Below, piece by piece: positions 33,680 to 47,312 of a stretch of DNA of 64,000 bases (position 1 is its first letter; each line of letters begins with the position of its first letter). A program made the position numbers and the translations under genes. A model generated the notes under the pieces. It saw only the letters and a program-made list of their open reading frames with translations. It searched no databases and was not told the DNA's origin. The stretch is from Ganoderma boninense (Eukaryota; Basidiomycota; Agaricomycetes; Polyporales; Polyporaceae): NCBI GenBank assembly GCA_002900995.3, contig CM035314.1, positions 837,252 to 901,251 of the forward strand, given 5' to 3'.

Positions 33680-34589
33680 CTATTTTTTGGTTTTCTCGAA
33701 GCGACCGCTAGCTCTGTGATTCAGTACTATCTACATTATTTAGTACAGGCTCCGTGCGTATGAATAGTTTTGACGTGGGCACGAACACTGTTAATTATCA
33801 ATGCTACACACAGGACGCAAACAGTGCGAGGTATCAAAAGCATGCTTAACTTCTTGAATGACGATCGCCTCGATCTGCCCAGCGGCTGACTTAAAGCTGG
33901 AGCTGAGCCTGCTCGTCACCACACACTTGCACCGTCATCCGGCGCGAGCATTCGAGTCTTCTACACCACCGCTTTCCTAGCAAGTGTGAGCAGCGCATGA
34001 CAGCCATGACATGCAGTGGCAGGGAGAGGGTGAAGGATGTAATCATCGGGGATGGAGGGCGACCATCCGGCGGCGGGATGCTGCTTGCATGCGCGACGAG
34101 GGGTACTCTGGCTCAATAACCGAGAGAAAGGCACAGGCCGGAGAATATTGTACTCATGCAGCTAATCGACCATCCGAGGCGGGAAGAACTTGAAGAACCG
34201 CGTGTAGGGTGATGGCTGCCGAGCAGGCATCCACTTTCACGGGCGCGGGCATGGTTGCGGGACATGTCTGGTCCGAATATGGTCGTCGGTTTCAGTTGAA
34301 GGAAGTGAAGTTCGGACGCCGACAGCCAGCGTAGTGGTGGCTTGAACAAATCTGAGGGAATGAGGGAACACGCTCAAGGAGCAGAAGTCAACACGAAAAC
34401 CTGACCAAACCTAGGACTAGAGGAATTCACCGAATCGGACTGCTGTCCCACTCGTGGTCGGACGCTGACACTCCAGCATGTAGTGAAGGGCGATTTCGGC
34501 GTTGACGACGCTATTAGTTTTACATCTCTTCGGAAGCATAACCTAACCTGCCCTCCCTACCTGAGCAGTACCAGCCCCACACTCAACGA
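33680..34589. other. intergenic, nothing recognised
   Basis: 3' flank of Oma1 and of the tRNA gene. No supported coding frame, repeat or RNA gene. Confidence 0.5.
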
Positions 34590-36337
34590 CTATCCCCATC
34601 GAACCTCCGACATCTTGTCTGGGTCTGCGTTACCCAGCCAAGAGTCTCTAAACGCCGCCATGTGGTCTGGCGTAGACCCACACATCGGGCTCGCGGCTTG
34701 CGCAGCGTACGCTTCAGGCAGCATCTCCCGCAGTGCCTAAGGAGGGGGAGGGGGAGTGAAGAAACAAGTGAGTCCTTGGGAACAGCAACTTGAAGTTCTG
34801 GAGAAACGACGCCCACCGTGGAACGCTTGTCCGAGGCCGGGTGGGTAGTGAGGAAATCTATGTGTCGGCCGCCTATGGATTGTTCCAGCTTGGCTAGCCG
34901 GGTGAACACCCTGTCGCGAACATGCCGGTCAACCAACTCTGGAAGGTGCAAAACAAGACGAAGAGACTGGGAGGAGGACGTACTCGGGCACGGCTTCAGG
35001 GTTGAAACATGCCCGCGAGGAGAGGCGGATGCCAATCTTGTCCGCTGAGAGTGGTGCATGACGTTTAGATTGGTCTGCTGATGCGCCCCAGCCCCGTGCA
35101 CGGACAGGAACCCACCTTCATACTCCTGCGCCCGGGAGTTGGGCAGCTCGTACATCAATCGAGCTAATGCGCTTGAGAAGGGTATACCAACATAATCGAG
35201 GAGGGACGCGAGGGCGATGAACACTTTAGCGGACGAGTACCGCTCCGACGAGTGGCGCGCGACTAAACGCAGGTGCAATCACGTCAGTCGGGAGTGCGAC
35301 GCGCATACAAACGCGTTGATAGGGATGGTCGTACCGGCGTGTCCGATTTCTAGAAAAAGAGCACTGAGCTTGGCTGCTATCGCCAGAGGAAGCGGGACTC
35401 ACCGTGTCCCAGGATGGCAGCCAGACCATGTTCATCCTTCGCCACTGGCAGGATGCCGGTGAACACCACGATGTCCCCTATACACCCGCGTCAAAGGCCC
35501 TGCATATAACCCGCTATGCTGGGTGTATGCACTCACCATACGATGCCATCGCGTTCACGGTGGAATCGGATGCGACTACGAACAGATGCCACTTCTTCGC
35601 CCCGCCGGCCTCAGGCGGCAGCTCGTCGCGCTCGGTGAACGACCACAAGTCCTCGTCGCCCTGCGCGCGCTGGACGTCGGGGGCATCGAGCGTGCCGAGG
35701 TTGGATCCCTCGAGGATGCGCTGGGTGACGCGGCGGACGTGTCGCGTGATGGGGTGGTCAGGGGGCAGGACCTTACCCTTGAACTCCTCTAGCATTTCCT
35801 GGTGCGCGGCCGCCGCGAGCTAGGTAGGAGTAGGAACGCATCGGCTTAGCATTGAGGGCTGCAGCACGTCTCGGACCGAGCAACGAGCTTGCGAACGCAC
35901 CTTCGCCTCGTACTTGGGGCTGATGTCCATGAACCGCCAGCGGCCAGTCTCGGGCACCTTCTCAAGGCTTGAAGCAAAAGCAAACGAACCTGGGTGTCAT
36001 CCTAACCCGCCCTTGGGCCGCGCGTGGAAGCCGGAGAAGTGTATACACCTACGTACTGCGAGAGATAATAGGCCACCGCGAATACGCCGACCCCTGCGCC
36101 TAACCTGGTCTGGCTGTCCCAAGTCCTCCAGTCCCAAGGGTCGTTGTGGCCCCGCCCCTTGTCCTCCGGGCCCGACGCCCCGAACCGTACGTAGCGCGAG
36201 CGGCCGCCAAAGGGGTTTTGAGCGTAGTGTCTGACTTGTCGCGCGACAGGATGGGAAAGCTTGGGTTTTGGAAGAGTTCTTGGGGAGATGGGAGGCGGAG
36301 GAAACCGCGCGCAGCGGCCGAGGCGACTGGCGAGCAT
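34590..36337 (-). CDS. OMA1: mitochondrial inner-membrane metallopeptidase Oma1 (M48)
   Basis: A zinc protease of the inner mitochondrial membrane that works in quality control and stress signalling. Exon 1 (36053-36337) gives a basic targeting sequence (MLASRLGRCARF) and a membrane segment (RLGAGVGVFAVAYYLSQY). Next come EKVPETGRWRFMDISPKYEA, a large exon at 35537-35819 with EEFKGKVLPPDHPITRHVRRV, and DIVVFTGILPVAKDEHGLAAILGH. The catalytic HEIGHAVARHSSERYS is split over two introns around 35250-35415. The C-terminus (MLPEAYAAQAASPMCG) ends at 34590. The join of exon 1 to EKVPETG near 35975 is not resolved in frame; a missed splice site or a one-base error is possible. HEXXH is intact. Confidence 0.9.
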
Positions 36338-36672
36338 GGTGTGGAGGGAGGATGAGGCTGAACGTGCCGAGAGCGCGGCGTTTGCAAGTCGTTCGCGTGG
36401 TGCGCGTCGACTCGGCATCAGCCGGCAGCCGACGTCACTGCGATCGCGACTCTCAACGTCCTTCAGCCTCAACTGCAGTATTCCCGGCCGCGTTCTGGCA
36501 TCGCTCAAGGTAGAGTGCGTTATTCTGCAGACCGTCCGTTTATGACAAGACGAATTGAATTGTTCCCTCTAGACATGGCATCTAATTACAACGATTTAAA
36601 TTTGTAGCAAGGCCGGTGCAGCACAACGTTCGCATCCGAGTGGTCCATCCCACTCTCTCACTGGCAGAGGTC

Positions 36673-38308
36673 TCAAACCTGGTTTACATCACCAGGCGTG
36701 ACAAACTCGTGCTCCTTGATATCCAAGAACCCTCCGATAGACCCTACTACACGATCAAAGTTTAGGGACGGCATGCTCTGAATCCGGCTGACTTCCGCCA
36801 TTTCTCCAGCATGTCTAGCTTCTTGCAAGTTCAACATGAAGCGCCAGACAAGTATGGCCGTCATTCTAGAGCAGAGTTAGTATGAGACCCAACAACCGTA
36901 GTTAGAAACCGATTGAATGGGGCAAAAGTAAGACTGTGACGTACAACTCAGTCAAGGCAGTGATGTCGCTGCTTTTGACATCACTTGGTGTCACGAAGAA
37001 CTAAAATGCGTTTGTACAAACCCTCGTCAACGTGTCCTCTAAATTGCCATTCAAATACTCACAGAATTTGTTGCGAAGGCCAACTGCAGCACGTTCAATA
37101 TGAGAGCGAGGCTGGATCCGCAGAAAGTGAGTATGTTCATTACAGTATTGGTAGTAACCCCGAGGAGGCTACGAACTCACACGAAATATATAGATCCATC
37201 TCTCAATAGGAGAGATGACAAAGTCAAATGCCTGCTTGGAAGTGCGGCGCGAACCATGCACGCAGTGGTATACGTAGTGAACCAAGTCACAGCAATGACA
37301 ATGAGGTCAGCCACAATGAGCGAGACTCGGCAAATAACGATCACTGCGGGAGGGTGAGTAACAAGCCATATCGTGTTTAGAATAAACGTAGACCCGCACA
37401 TCTAACATTCCAGAGTCAGCTTTCTCTGACACTCTCATTTCTCTGTGCTGTGACCACTGACCTGATAGAGATAGCTGGAGGGGTTGAAATTAGCAGGCCG
37501 CAGCCTCCAACTAGGCCATCGTAATTTATGACTTTGAACCAATGAAAGTCAGCCTAGCCCATGATCAGCGATAATAAGCATGAGCCACAGGATAAAATGA
37601 ATGAATTCGTCGTACGAAGTTGGTTGCTACTGGTCCCATCGCAAGCAGGAAGATGGCAATCGCAAGCCAGTAGTTACCGCCAGTCAAGGCAAAGACACGG
37701 AGAGCTGAAAACCCTTTCATCCGTGTGAGCAGCAGAAATGGGAAAACAATCAGGAAAGGGAATAGTTACCGCCCCAGGGAATATAGCAAAGGGTGTTGAT
37801 GGTTCGGATTGCGAAAGTATACTGTGCGCATCTAACGTTCCCCAGATTTGTAAGTCATCAGTGGAGTGCAGCCCTCATCCAACGTTGGGGACGTACGCCT
37901 GTGGATGCGATAAGTCTTGACCGTACTCGCCGGTAACTGTGTAAAGCACTCACTTCATAATTTGCGAAGGGCAACAATATTCCCGCGATAGACAAGTGGT
38001 ATAGAAGATTGAGATAGCGGTTAAGAAAAAAGAGCACAGAGGAACAGTTGACCTCCTTCCTCCAGAAGAATTGAACTTCAGCGTTGAAGGTTATGATGTA
38101 CTCGTATAGTATAAGAGCTACACATGCACAAATTAGTGAAATCATCTTCAGGAGTGAGTGCATTCATCAGCCCACCTGTGGTAGCACAGCCGACATAAAT
38201 AGTGACGACTCTGCGATAATCCGTCAGTCCCGCCCGCTTTGAGTTTGCCAGGATTACTCACCTTGTGTCTACTTCAGCAATCCATGTTGCACCCTCTGAT
38301 TGTAACAT
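36673..38308 (-). CDS. DUF6533-family membrane protein (complete copy)
   Basis: A multi-pass membrane protein typical of mushroom-forming fungi; function unknown. The first exon (38262-38308) reads MLQSEGATWIAEVDTR. Then come VVTIYVGCA and the DUF6533 core at about 37980-38135: ALILYEYIITFNAEVQFFW, then FFLNRYLNLLYHLSIAGILL. The last exon (about 36860 down to 36673) ends LNFDRVVGSIGGFLDIKEHEF, the usual family C-terminus. Exons between about 36900 and 37950 are short, AT-richer and not individually resolved. Exon 1 lies inside the right arm of the inverted repeat; the rest lies outside the part represented in the left arm, because that arm ends at the gap. Confidence 0.78.
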
Positions 38309-38395
38309 GGGAGAGGCTTTGTGGGGTACACAAGGCAAGGCGTACTACAGTGTGACACGGAACGGTGACCCCCCCCCCCCCAGGCCCATCGCTAC

Positions 38396-38403
38396 TATAT
38401 AAA
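38396..38403 (-). promoter_or_regulatory. TATA box of DUF6533 gene
   Basis: TTTATATA on the minus strand, 88 bases upstream of the ATG at 38308, kept in the left arm at 9297-9304. Confidence 0.5.
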
Positions 38404-40060
38404 CCAGGAACAAACGCGTTAATCCGGTAAACCAATGTTCGAAAGTTCAATTAGCGGAGCCCGCGTCGCCGTTAGGATTGCTTACGCGTGGTAGTCGGTT
38501 GCTCGATGTTCAACCTTTACCTTCATTATCAGACCGCTGCATCCAGCCATGTGCGACTTTGAGCCGAAGAGCCCGAAAGAGAGGTCCAGTGTTCATTCAA
38601 CTTACGAAAATAGCCGACGATTTCCTTGAATGGAGCTCCGAAGAGGAAGATCGCAGGAAGTGCGAGTTGAGGTGTCGGCCAAGGACCGCATTCGGCGATG
38701 GCATTGCCTCTGAGATGATATGGCCACCCATGTGCACCGGTTCCAGCGAAGACGCCGCCGGAGATAGGTGCGAATGGTTGACGGCGTCGTCGATGCGGAT
38801 AATACAACAGTATTGCAACAGATGTCGATGAGTCGCGAAGGGGCACGGTTGAGTTTCGAGCGGCATTCCAGAGCAGCGCGGATGAGAGGGTCGCAATGTC
38901 CGTGATGATCAGGAAACGAAGGTGCCACCAGTCTAGCCTAGAGTCCAAGTGGCTGTCCGTATCATGGATGCGGTTAGGATTGTTTGAAGACACGGTCCTT
39001 GCCCATCCACGGACAAGAACAGAGCTTCGTCCGACGTTTGATACGGCGGGCTCGTGGGAGCAATCTATCTGTTCCTCCGCGACTTCAGGCATACTGCGAT
39101 CAGAGCCTGTTAAATAGCTGGCCATGGCCCAACATACATACCAGTCAGCGACGACGATGGCAACGATGGAGTCGATGCTAGGGGAGGGGGGATGACAGTT
39201 GAGATGATCTAAATGGCCGAGGTGCGCCCTCAGGCCCGTGAGTGAATCACAATAGCGGTCAGTTCAGTTGCGACACAAATGCGCCAGCGGATGGCGAGGG
39301 AGTCACGGTTCAGGTGGCTGGCAGAGTTTGAATGCGATCCCAGCTAATGCAGGTCGTGTAGATGACGCCATGGCAGTCGCGGCCGATCAACATCCAAGGT
39401 CTTCGATGGGCCTCTTACGGGACTAGGCCGACTTGTGTAGAGGAAACGACCACTTATGGTGGCGCATATAAGGCCCTAATGTGCTCTGTAGTAGCCATCA
39501 TTCAGCTGCACTCCATACACGGGCGGGCTTGGGTACAACTTACCAGCCATTTGCAGTCGGCACGGTGGAGTGGACCCGGACTGCCAGCGGGAAACTAACA
39601 ACCCATCGTTATTCAGTCTATCCCGAAGATGTTGCGCACTAGGTCCTTGGTGCATTCGGGCCCAGTAAAGAATATCAAGCAGTGAGAGTTCGTCGCGGTT
39701 ATCCAAGTCGGTCACTGGATGCCGACGTCCTGTCAGTGGTTGGCGCCCGAAAACGTTAACGGAGCGCCCGTAGTTGCACCTGGGAGCGGAGAGCAGCGAA
39801 GTCACCGTGCGCGGCAGTGCGGGTTACGGTTTTACAACATAGAGCTATTGGTACAAAGCCATACAAGAATGTGTGGGGACAAGACAAGGCTGCTGAAGAT
39901 ACATCTAAATTATCCGAACAACAAGACAGCTCACGACGTGCAGGCTACACAAACAGCACCTTAAGACAGGCAATAAAGAATGCACGCACAGCATGGCAAT
40001 GGCGAGAAGCAAGAAACCGAGGACCCGCGCAGGGCAGGCAGGCGACAGGCTGGGGTATCA
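38404..40060. other. right-arm counterpart of the 7627-9296 region
   Basis: It has a 198-codon open frame on the minus strand (38529-39125). In the left arm the matching stretch is broken by indels, including a one-base change near 8660 and a four-base change near 9010. That is not the pattern of a conserved coding gene. Nothing else recognised. Confidence 0.5.
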
Positions 40061-42742
40061 TCACACAGCCTCGCCGAGCACGTCCGTCTTCGCGTCGTAG
40101 CGGAAGCGGTCCGGCGAGTTCGTCCACATCATGTCGCTCCCCACCGTCTCTTTTGTGACCGTGATGTCGATCGGCTGCAAAGGTGTAAGCGAATCCTCGT
40201 CAGCGAGACATTCGAGCGCGGGGGGGGGACGAAGGCAGAAGCGGAACGGGCGTACAGAGTGGAGGTCGCGGCGACCGCCTCGGCCAATCGTGCCGCGACT
40301 GATCGTGCCCCGCGTCCCCGGGGGGCTGCGGATGACGGACATGTCCATCGAGGACGAGTGCACGAGCCCGGTCTTGTGCTGCGCGAGCGACCGGCGGGAG
40401 TTGAGCCTGGACGTGGACGGAACGGTGGTAAGCTTCATGGATGAATGAGGATGTTTACGGAAGTGCATATGCGTACACAGTCATCAGAGAGTTGGCGTAC
40501 ACTGCATTGAAAATTACGATTAGTACAACAGTGCGCATATAGCACATAGGGTGGTAGTTGGGGGACATACGCTTGGTCGCGACGATGTCGATGCCTGCGT
40601 AAATGAGGTTGTGCGGCATAGAGATGGCCTGGAACTCGGGTCAGCAGACCGTACACGTACGGCACCGACAGAAATATTTGTAGAACACGTGAAACCGGGG
40701 GACAGAAGTTTGAAAGTTGCACACGGTCCGAGGAGGGGGACAGCATCTCCTCAAGGGCTCAGGCACCGGAGCTCCAGAACGCCGACCAACTATCGGGCAA
40801 GGGCGCAGGCGACGCATGGTAAGTATGCGCAGTCACAGCATGGCGGCGCAATGCAGATCCATCGCAGATAGACTTGGGCCACTTGGCGGCGATCGACGCG
40901 CTCGCGGGTCCGAGATGGTGACTCTTTCTTTCGGAATCGAGAGAGCAGCACATTTCAAGGCAACGGCGCGACACTGGATGCATACTTCGGCCATAGAAGG
41001 AGAGGTACTCACGAAGCCGAATGATAGAATGTTGGCGACGCTAGAAAAGCAGCGTGGTGAGCGCGATGACTGCGAAGGAGGGATGCAATGCCCACCCTGT
41101 AGCCAGTCCTGTGTTGATCGAATACATGATCAATACGTCAATGAGCGAATCCGTGCTGCAAAGGATGTGAGGTCAACGATGGCGCGCCGAGAGAAAAGAC
41201 CAGATGACCACACCTTTTGATGCCAGTACGGCTCTGATGCAGCGACCAGATGAGTGCGGCGGTAAGGAGGGTGTCTGCGAGTGCGGCTATGCCGACGCCT
41301 GCGGAGTTCATCCACTGCAGTGCAAAGTCAGTTCGCACCAGCGTTGGACACCAAACATACGACGTACTGCTTGGCTCGAGTTGTGCAATGTCGGATTCAT
41401 GAAGCTATCGAGGATCGTCAATCTTCGGATGCGGGAAAAGACAGGCGAGGCTTCACGAACGTATCGATTGTCACGGCTGTCGTCCTTCGAGTCAGCATTG
41501 GCAAACAAAAATCATTCGGGGTCCGAACCCACCGGTCGCGAAGCCTATGCAATTTGCAAGGGAGTTACGTGAATAAATGGCGCACTGCACGGCGCAGAAT
41601 CATCTCACCGAGCTCAGCCAACAGAAGGAGTGCCTGGGGCACAGCGTCAGGTGGGCCCCCCGAGTTGAAATACGGGGTTAAAGTGCACGTACGCAGAAGG
41701 CGACGAGCGGCCGCCACCTCCGTCCGACTGCTCCGGTTCAGCGACGCAGCTCGCTGGAAGAGGGAGCGTGATGCACGTACTCATGTACACTCGTCGAAGG
41801 AAAAACCTGGGTGTAGATCTCAGCATCATTCATACGCTGTCCAACAGTGCATGGGGTGACGCGGGACGGACGTACAGTTGTGAGAGGAAGATGACCGCGC
41901 CCTGGGAATCATCATTTGTGAGTATGACCGAGACTCGAATGCCGGCTGTTCGCGGGGCAGAAACGTTATTGTGCAATGCAGCTCACCGTGGACACACCCA
42001 GGAGCTTTCCGAGAGGGGGAGATCAGCCTTCCGTGTTTCTTTCGGTGCCGCACTAAGGGCGCGACTTACGATGATTGACCTAAGCGATGTCAGTTACGGC
42101 TTCGATGAGGGGCAGCCCTTGTCTGTATGTATCCGGGGTTCCTGTACTCACCACACTCCGGTCTGCAGCGCCTTGGGGTTGAAGTAGTTGGTTGTCAGAT
42201 AGAAGTAGCTGGGCGCGCGCCTGTGTCAGCCGTTGCGAGCAACCAAGTCCTGCGGCGGAGCGCCACTGGCGAGCTTACCAGATGTGCATGCACAAGATGC
42301 TGTGAAACGTCTCGAGGGCGCTGGGGGAATGAGGACACGCAGCGGCGTTGACGTTGATTAGACTTGCGGGGACGCCGGGCCCAGCGCGAACGACTCACAG
42401 GACACCCGCGACCTGCTACGAGTGAGCGGAGGTTGGAGAGGATTCAAAGGAGCTACGCACCAAGCCTTTCAAAATCCATGAGTCCTCTCCGTATATCCTG
42501 AAGTAACGGTAGGATTGGTGCGCAGTCCATCCATACTGACTGTGAGGAGAGATGTCGCATGCGCAGGGTGAGGATGATCAACCGACACTAAGAACACGCT
42601 CCACGTACATGAGTCCAATAAAAGTTCCAATGAGCAGTGCACCAAACGTGTTGTCAATTGGAGGGATGTGGGGGAGGGCTGCGAAGGGGTCAGCAGTCAT
42701 ACCGGTCGACGGTGTGGCAGAAGGGGAGGACGCAGTCGCCAT
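40061..42742 (-). CDS. DUF6534-family membrane protein (right-arm copy)
   Basis: Counterpart of 4933-7626 with the same start (ATG at 42742), the same splice sites wherever compared, and the same stop context (LGEAV, stop at 40061). The 10-base microexon is at 42070-42079. Family landmarks are kept: FGALLIGTFIGL, ETFHSILCMHIC, MNSAGVGIAALADTLLTA, LNSRRSLAQ. Differences are mostly silent or conservative, with one Val/Gly change near GTIGR. Both copies appear functional, as expected for two alleles. Confidence 0.84.
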
Positions 42743-42800
42743 GACGGAAGACGGACGCAAGCATTCGGCTCTAGCGTCGTGACCTTGCGAGGAGGAGAGC

Positions 42801-42806
42801 TATATA
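42801..42806 (-). promoter_or_regulatory. TATA box of DUF6534 gene, right arm
   Basis: TATATA, 59 bases upstream of the ATG at 42742; the left-arm equivalent is at 4869-4874. Confidence 0.5.
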
Positions 42807-44177
42807 CCGTGCAGACGGGTGATTTGATCATTCGGATTTGGGGGCACAAGGCGGTCGCTGAGCCTGGGATTCCCCGAGGACAAGGCACCCGGCGGGATGG
42901 CGGGCCAAAGGGGATGATTCCCATGTCAATGCGAAGGCCATGAAAATGGAGCGAGTTGATGCCAGACGGGCCGCATGATTGGAATCATAGGATTAGTCGT
43001 GCCTCGAGCTCGCATCCACCTCCCCCGTATGGAAACGGCGGTTATATGAGCGCCACTCCGGCGCACTGGTCGAGCAATGCCGCGTTTGGAGTCGTCTTTT
43101 ATCGCCAGATGGCAGTCATTTATTCATGATCAGTGCAGTACACCGGTCCGGAGCATCTCCAGGATGATCCTGCAGCGAAATTAGTCGTGACCCACCGCAG
43201 AAGGTGAGAAAACGCACCGATCAACGACTTTCGGAGGTCGAGCTGGCACGATCCGCGGTGTTTTCATGGCATATCCAGGCCCACATAACGCTCCTAGCAT
43301 CCCTCTTTGCCTGATCAAGTCGAGAAAAACGTCGGAGTGTCGATACCGTCAGAAGAGGGTCTATCGAGCGACGAGACGGAGGCAAGAAAAGGGCCATGCG
43401 GATGCTCGAGTGGGTGCATGTGCAGCCTCCGGGCGCTCCCACGCGTATCCATCCGACGCTTCGCAACTTCGCCGTTCGCAAGCTAAGTAGCCCACCATCA
43501 TCATTTGCTGCTACTAAGTACTCTGCTCAATTTAGATAACATTAGAATCTGCGAATACCAAGTGGCGTTTTAACCATCTCACTGGCTGTAGAGCAAGTAC
43601 GGTCAAGAGGAGCGCTTACAGCTGGCGCGCATAGTTTAGGTGGCGCCACTGCCACCGCCGCTGCGTGGTCTGTCCACTCCTTCCCCCATCTTTCTAACAT
43701 CTTTACCCAAGTTCGCATCTCGGATCATACATTTACATTTGGGGAGCAGGCGGAGCAGTTGCGCACAACTGCCATTCCAGCACGGCCTTTCATCTTGAGC
43801 TCCTTCTCAAGACCCCACGCCCTTGGGACGTCCGGAGGATTTAACGCAAGTTACCCCCGCCGCCGGTACTTCCGAATTCACTTCATCCACACGTTCGCAA
43901 GCTGGGTGCTGTAGGAAGCTGAGAACATGAATCCTCTTCAGAGAAGGACCTTTGCGCGCGGGGGTCTCTCCCCAAGCATCAGATGGACGCACTCCGCACC
44001 AATCCCTTGCATTGGTAAGACAATTAACACAATTGACAAAGTTCTCTCACCTGCGTCATCCTTCCCGCATTGGGCTGAGTTTCCCATCTACCGCTGGATG
44101 CCAGCCTTGATAGCGTCGAGCTCAAGTGACAAGTCGTCCTGCGGTCAGACTGCTCTCAAGAACGTTAACTGTCTGAT
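42807..44177. other. divergent intergenic region, right arm
   Basis: Between the DUF6534 gene (-) and the transporter (+). Matches 3487-4868 patchily, with large indels. No gene seen. Confidence 0.6.
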
Positions 44178-46308
44178 ATGGCCTCTTACCACTACATCCC
44201 CCTTGCGACATTTGGTAATGCCGCCGGGATCGACAACAACGACATCACGGTAGCACCGCCCGACAACGATATCGATGCAGCGGATTTGGACTTGCCCATC
44301 GTCCACGCCTCTCCTACACCGCTGGCACCATCGCCTCCAACGTCAGGTCCGAGCTCGCGTCATAACCAGTCCTATCTGCGCCTCCTGCCCGGGTTCTTCA
44401 GCGTAAATGCTGGGTTGCTCCTCATCGCGCTCTCGCAGGGCTTCACCTCGCTCATGGGCGTGTTCGTGAAGAAGCTCAACGGGCTCGACCCGCCGGTGCA
44501 CCCGCTCGAGGTGCGTGTTGATCTTTGCAGACGTGAGCGCTGATAGAAGTTGATATAGGAAGTCCGGCTTGCGATTTGCAACATTGACTAATATTTGCAC
44601 AGCTCATCTGGGTGCGGATGGCGATGACATGGATGATCTGTGCTGCGTACATGTCAGTGATATCATTCCTACATCGCCGGGGTTTTCGCTCGTAGTTCTC
44701 GAATCTTTTGCGGTTTCGACTGGAACTTTGGAGTGGTGGATTGATCATGATCACTGTCTTCAATTTACAGGTCGCTCACGGGGGTCTCAGATCCTGTCCT
44801 GGGTCCAAGAGGTATCCGGATGTTGCTGGCGTTTCGTGGCTTATCTGGGTATGTTTGCGTTCTACGGGCTTGCGAAACAAGAAGAGTGTTACTGACTGTC
44901 CCTGCACGCGTTCACAAGGTTCGTTGGCCTGTTCGGGACCTATTATGCACTGCAGTACCTGTCGCTGTCCGATGCGACGATGCTATCGTTCCTCACCCCG
45001 ATGTGCACTGCGATCACTGGTGCGCTTCTCCTCAAGGAGAATCTCACCGCGAAGCAGATGGTTGCAAGTTGTATGTGGATCAGTTTTCATGCTGTTCTTC
45101 CTAATGCTCCGTAACTTCCAGTGTTTAGCCTTTTTGGTGTGGTACTTATCGCACGGCCAGAGTTCTTGTTTGGGCGACATCAAGAAGGCGGAGAGGACGG
45201 AGGGGGCGATGGTTCCGACACGAGAATAGTCACACCTGCGCAGCGCTTGATCGCCGTCGGGTATGTTCACCGTCCATGGGACAACGTCCTTTGACTGACT
45301 CTGCAGTCTTCGCCTATGTAGTGTAGCTCTCTTCGGCGTAGTCGGACTAACAAGTGCATGCGAGTGACGTCACTCACTTGAGCAATGTGCCGGTAATGAA
45401 CGGTACTGTGTTTCCAGACACGACAATCCGAGCCATTGGCAAGCGTGCACATGTGATGCACAACCTGGGAGCCTTCTCACTCTTTTGCGTCCTCACAGCG
45501 CCTGTGGCGTACGTTTCTCCTGCTTCTCTTCTCTTCTCCCGCCGGATGTTCAAACCACGGATGCCCTCCCAGGATGGCCGTCGTAAGGACCCCAGTTGTT
45601 GTGCCTGGCGACTTAGCATCTCTTGCCATGATTCTGGCCGTGAGTGGTTTCGGCTTTGCCGCCCAGGTGCGTCAGATCTCGCGCTCGGGCTGTACGCGCT
45701 GTTGATCGTCTGCGGCGGATGGGTTTGGACAGATGACCATGACGTCGGGCCTGCAGCGGGAGACCGCAGGTAGGGGGACGCTGGCAATCTATGTCCAGGT
45801 GAGCCCCGTTTTGATACCCCTCTAACGGTGAACAGTCCTGACCGCAATATGTGCAGATTATTTTCTCTCTCGTATTTGACCGAGTGTTCTTCAACACTAT
45901 ACCGCCACTGCTCTCCGTGATCGGGGCCATTATTATTCTTTCTTCTGCAATATACGTTGCTGTAAGTCTTCTTTCGATGTCGTCGAGACCAGTTGATGAC
46001 CAGGCTTGACCTAGGTGAGCAAACGAGTGGCAACCGTTAAACCTGTGCCCAAAGACTCCTCTGTGGAAGAAGGATTATTGGCCAATAGTGTAGATATTCT
46101 ATGCGATGAAACTACGTCTGATGCACCTCCGCTTCTCCCACCGAAGTTCATTATTGGATCTCAAGCCCAGTCAGAACCCCTCCCATTCTCAATCATTTGG
46201 GGCCAATTCGAGCGAATGGGATCTTTTGCGAGCCATTTACGGTCCTCCGAGGGTCTATTTTTGGATCGAAGCAAGCTCCGTAGTTGTACTTTGGATTACT
46301 TGATATAA
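44178..46308 (+). CDS. EamA/DMT-superfamily transporter (right-arm copy, transposon-derived C-terminus)
   Basis: Eleven exons: 44178-44510, 44603-44652, 44771-44848, 44919-45070, 45122-45260, 45322-45353, 45418-45508, 45573-45666, 45733-45798, 45857-45961, 46015-46308. They give 477 residues. The membrane domain equals that of the left-arm copy apart from scattered substitutions. Exon 6 uses a TAG acceptor where the left copy has CAG. In the last exon the frame crosses into an inserted element at 46166. The native 16-residue end (DSLDGRQLGVVEVRHE in the left arm) is replaced by 47 residues read from the transposon, ending CTLDYLI. The lost native end is still recognisable downstream at about 47320-47370. 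All membrane helices are kept, so transport may be unaffected, but C-terminal sorting or regulation could change (inference). Confidence 0.9.
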
Positions 46309-47312
46309 CAACTTGGCTCAGTTGATTGAACTACTCCGAGCGCTTGACGCGCCGGCGTATGTCGAAAACTGTGATTTAACGAGAAGCCCATAATCTCATA
46401 TGTCATAAGTACTTCTGTACATCGTCCTCATCCACTGTGAAAATCTGTCCTGCCCCGATCCGGCCCCCAACCTGCCGTCTATGACGCCATGGAGATCCCC
46501 GACATATTTAAGGCGAGCGAACATCGCCCTCCGTCCTCTCACCTCTTCCTTTCTTTCCCCCATCACTTCGCTCTCCCCAACCTCCTGCCACCCAGATCGT
46601 CCTACGAGGTGCGGCGCTTTCCAATGATGCCCGCGCCCGGTGCGATGCGGTAAGAGCATGCTTTATTCCTTTAGGTAAGTCCAACTGCTATACTGAGCAA
46701 CTTCCGACTAGTAGTACGCCGCGGCATAGGCGAGCGCGCGCATACAGCCTGCCAGTGAGGTGCGCGATTCCCTCAACTGACTATTTACATTATCATTTTT
46801 CAGGATTCTGCGGCGCGACTACGTTCGCGCATTACGTGCGGGTTCACGCGGGCTATATGCGTGTCGGGCGCGCTGGTTAGGCGAGTGGTAACGACGGGTT
46901 CAGATGTACTTGGGCGCTACTAGGCCGGGCGAGGGCGAGGGCGAGGGCGGGGCGGGGCGCGTGCAAAGTACGGGTACATTGTTGGCCTCGGTGTATCTAT
47001 TTTTGCCTGTCGCAATGGAAGCCTTTTATGAACCGAATAACGTTCTAATGGACACGGCGAGTGAAGAAAGCGAGGCTTCTTTTCTCTATATCCATACTTT
47101 TCTATCTTTTCGACTCGAAGAGACTGAGGAATATTGACCAGTCTCGAGAGAAAAAGATCTCGTTATCTCGCAAAATGCGAAACCCCCCATCTCGCTTTTT
47201 GTTTCGATACCCAACCATTCCCATATATTTCTACTGAATAAAACCAAATATAGCAAATATATTCGACCAAAAAAGACTACAATGGTCCGTAATGGACTGG
47301 GTTTTCGCTGGG
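46166..47312. mobile_element. 1.15 kb TIR element, present only in the right arm
   Basis: Bounded by a perfect 7-base duplication TCTCAAG (46159-46165 and 47313-47319). The left arm has one TCTCAAG at the matching site (minus strand, near 1489-1495), a clean empty site. The ends begin CCCAGTCAGAACCCC and, reversed, CCCAGCGAAAACCCA: short imperfect inverted repeats, with a CCATTNACGG-like motif repeated just inside both ends. No transposase was found, so it is a non-autonomous element. The superfamily is uncertain; the 7-base duplication is unusual for hAT, which gives 8. Confidence 0.88.

Noticed and set aside
38529..39125. 198-codon open frame in the right arm
   Set aside because: The left-arm counterpart is broken by indels in different places and the substitution pattern does not look coding.
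46396..47137. Open frames inside the right-arm transposon
   Set aside because: Short, without transposase motifs. The only translated part I can support is the start of the element read as the transporter tail.
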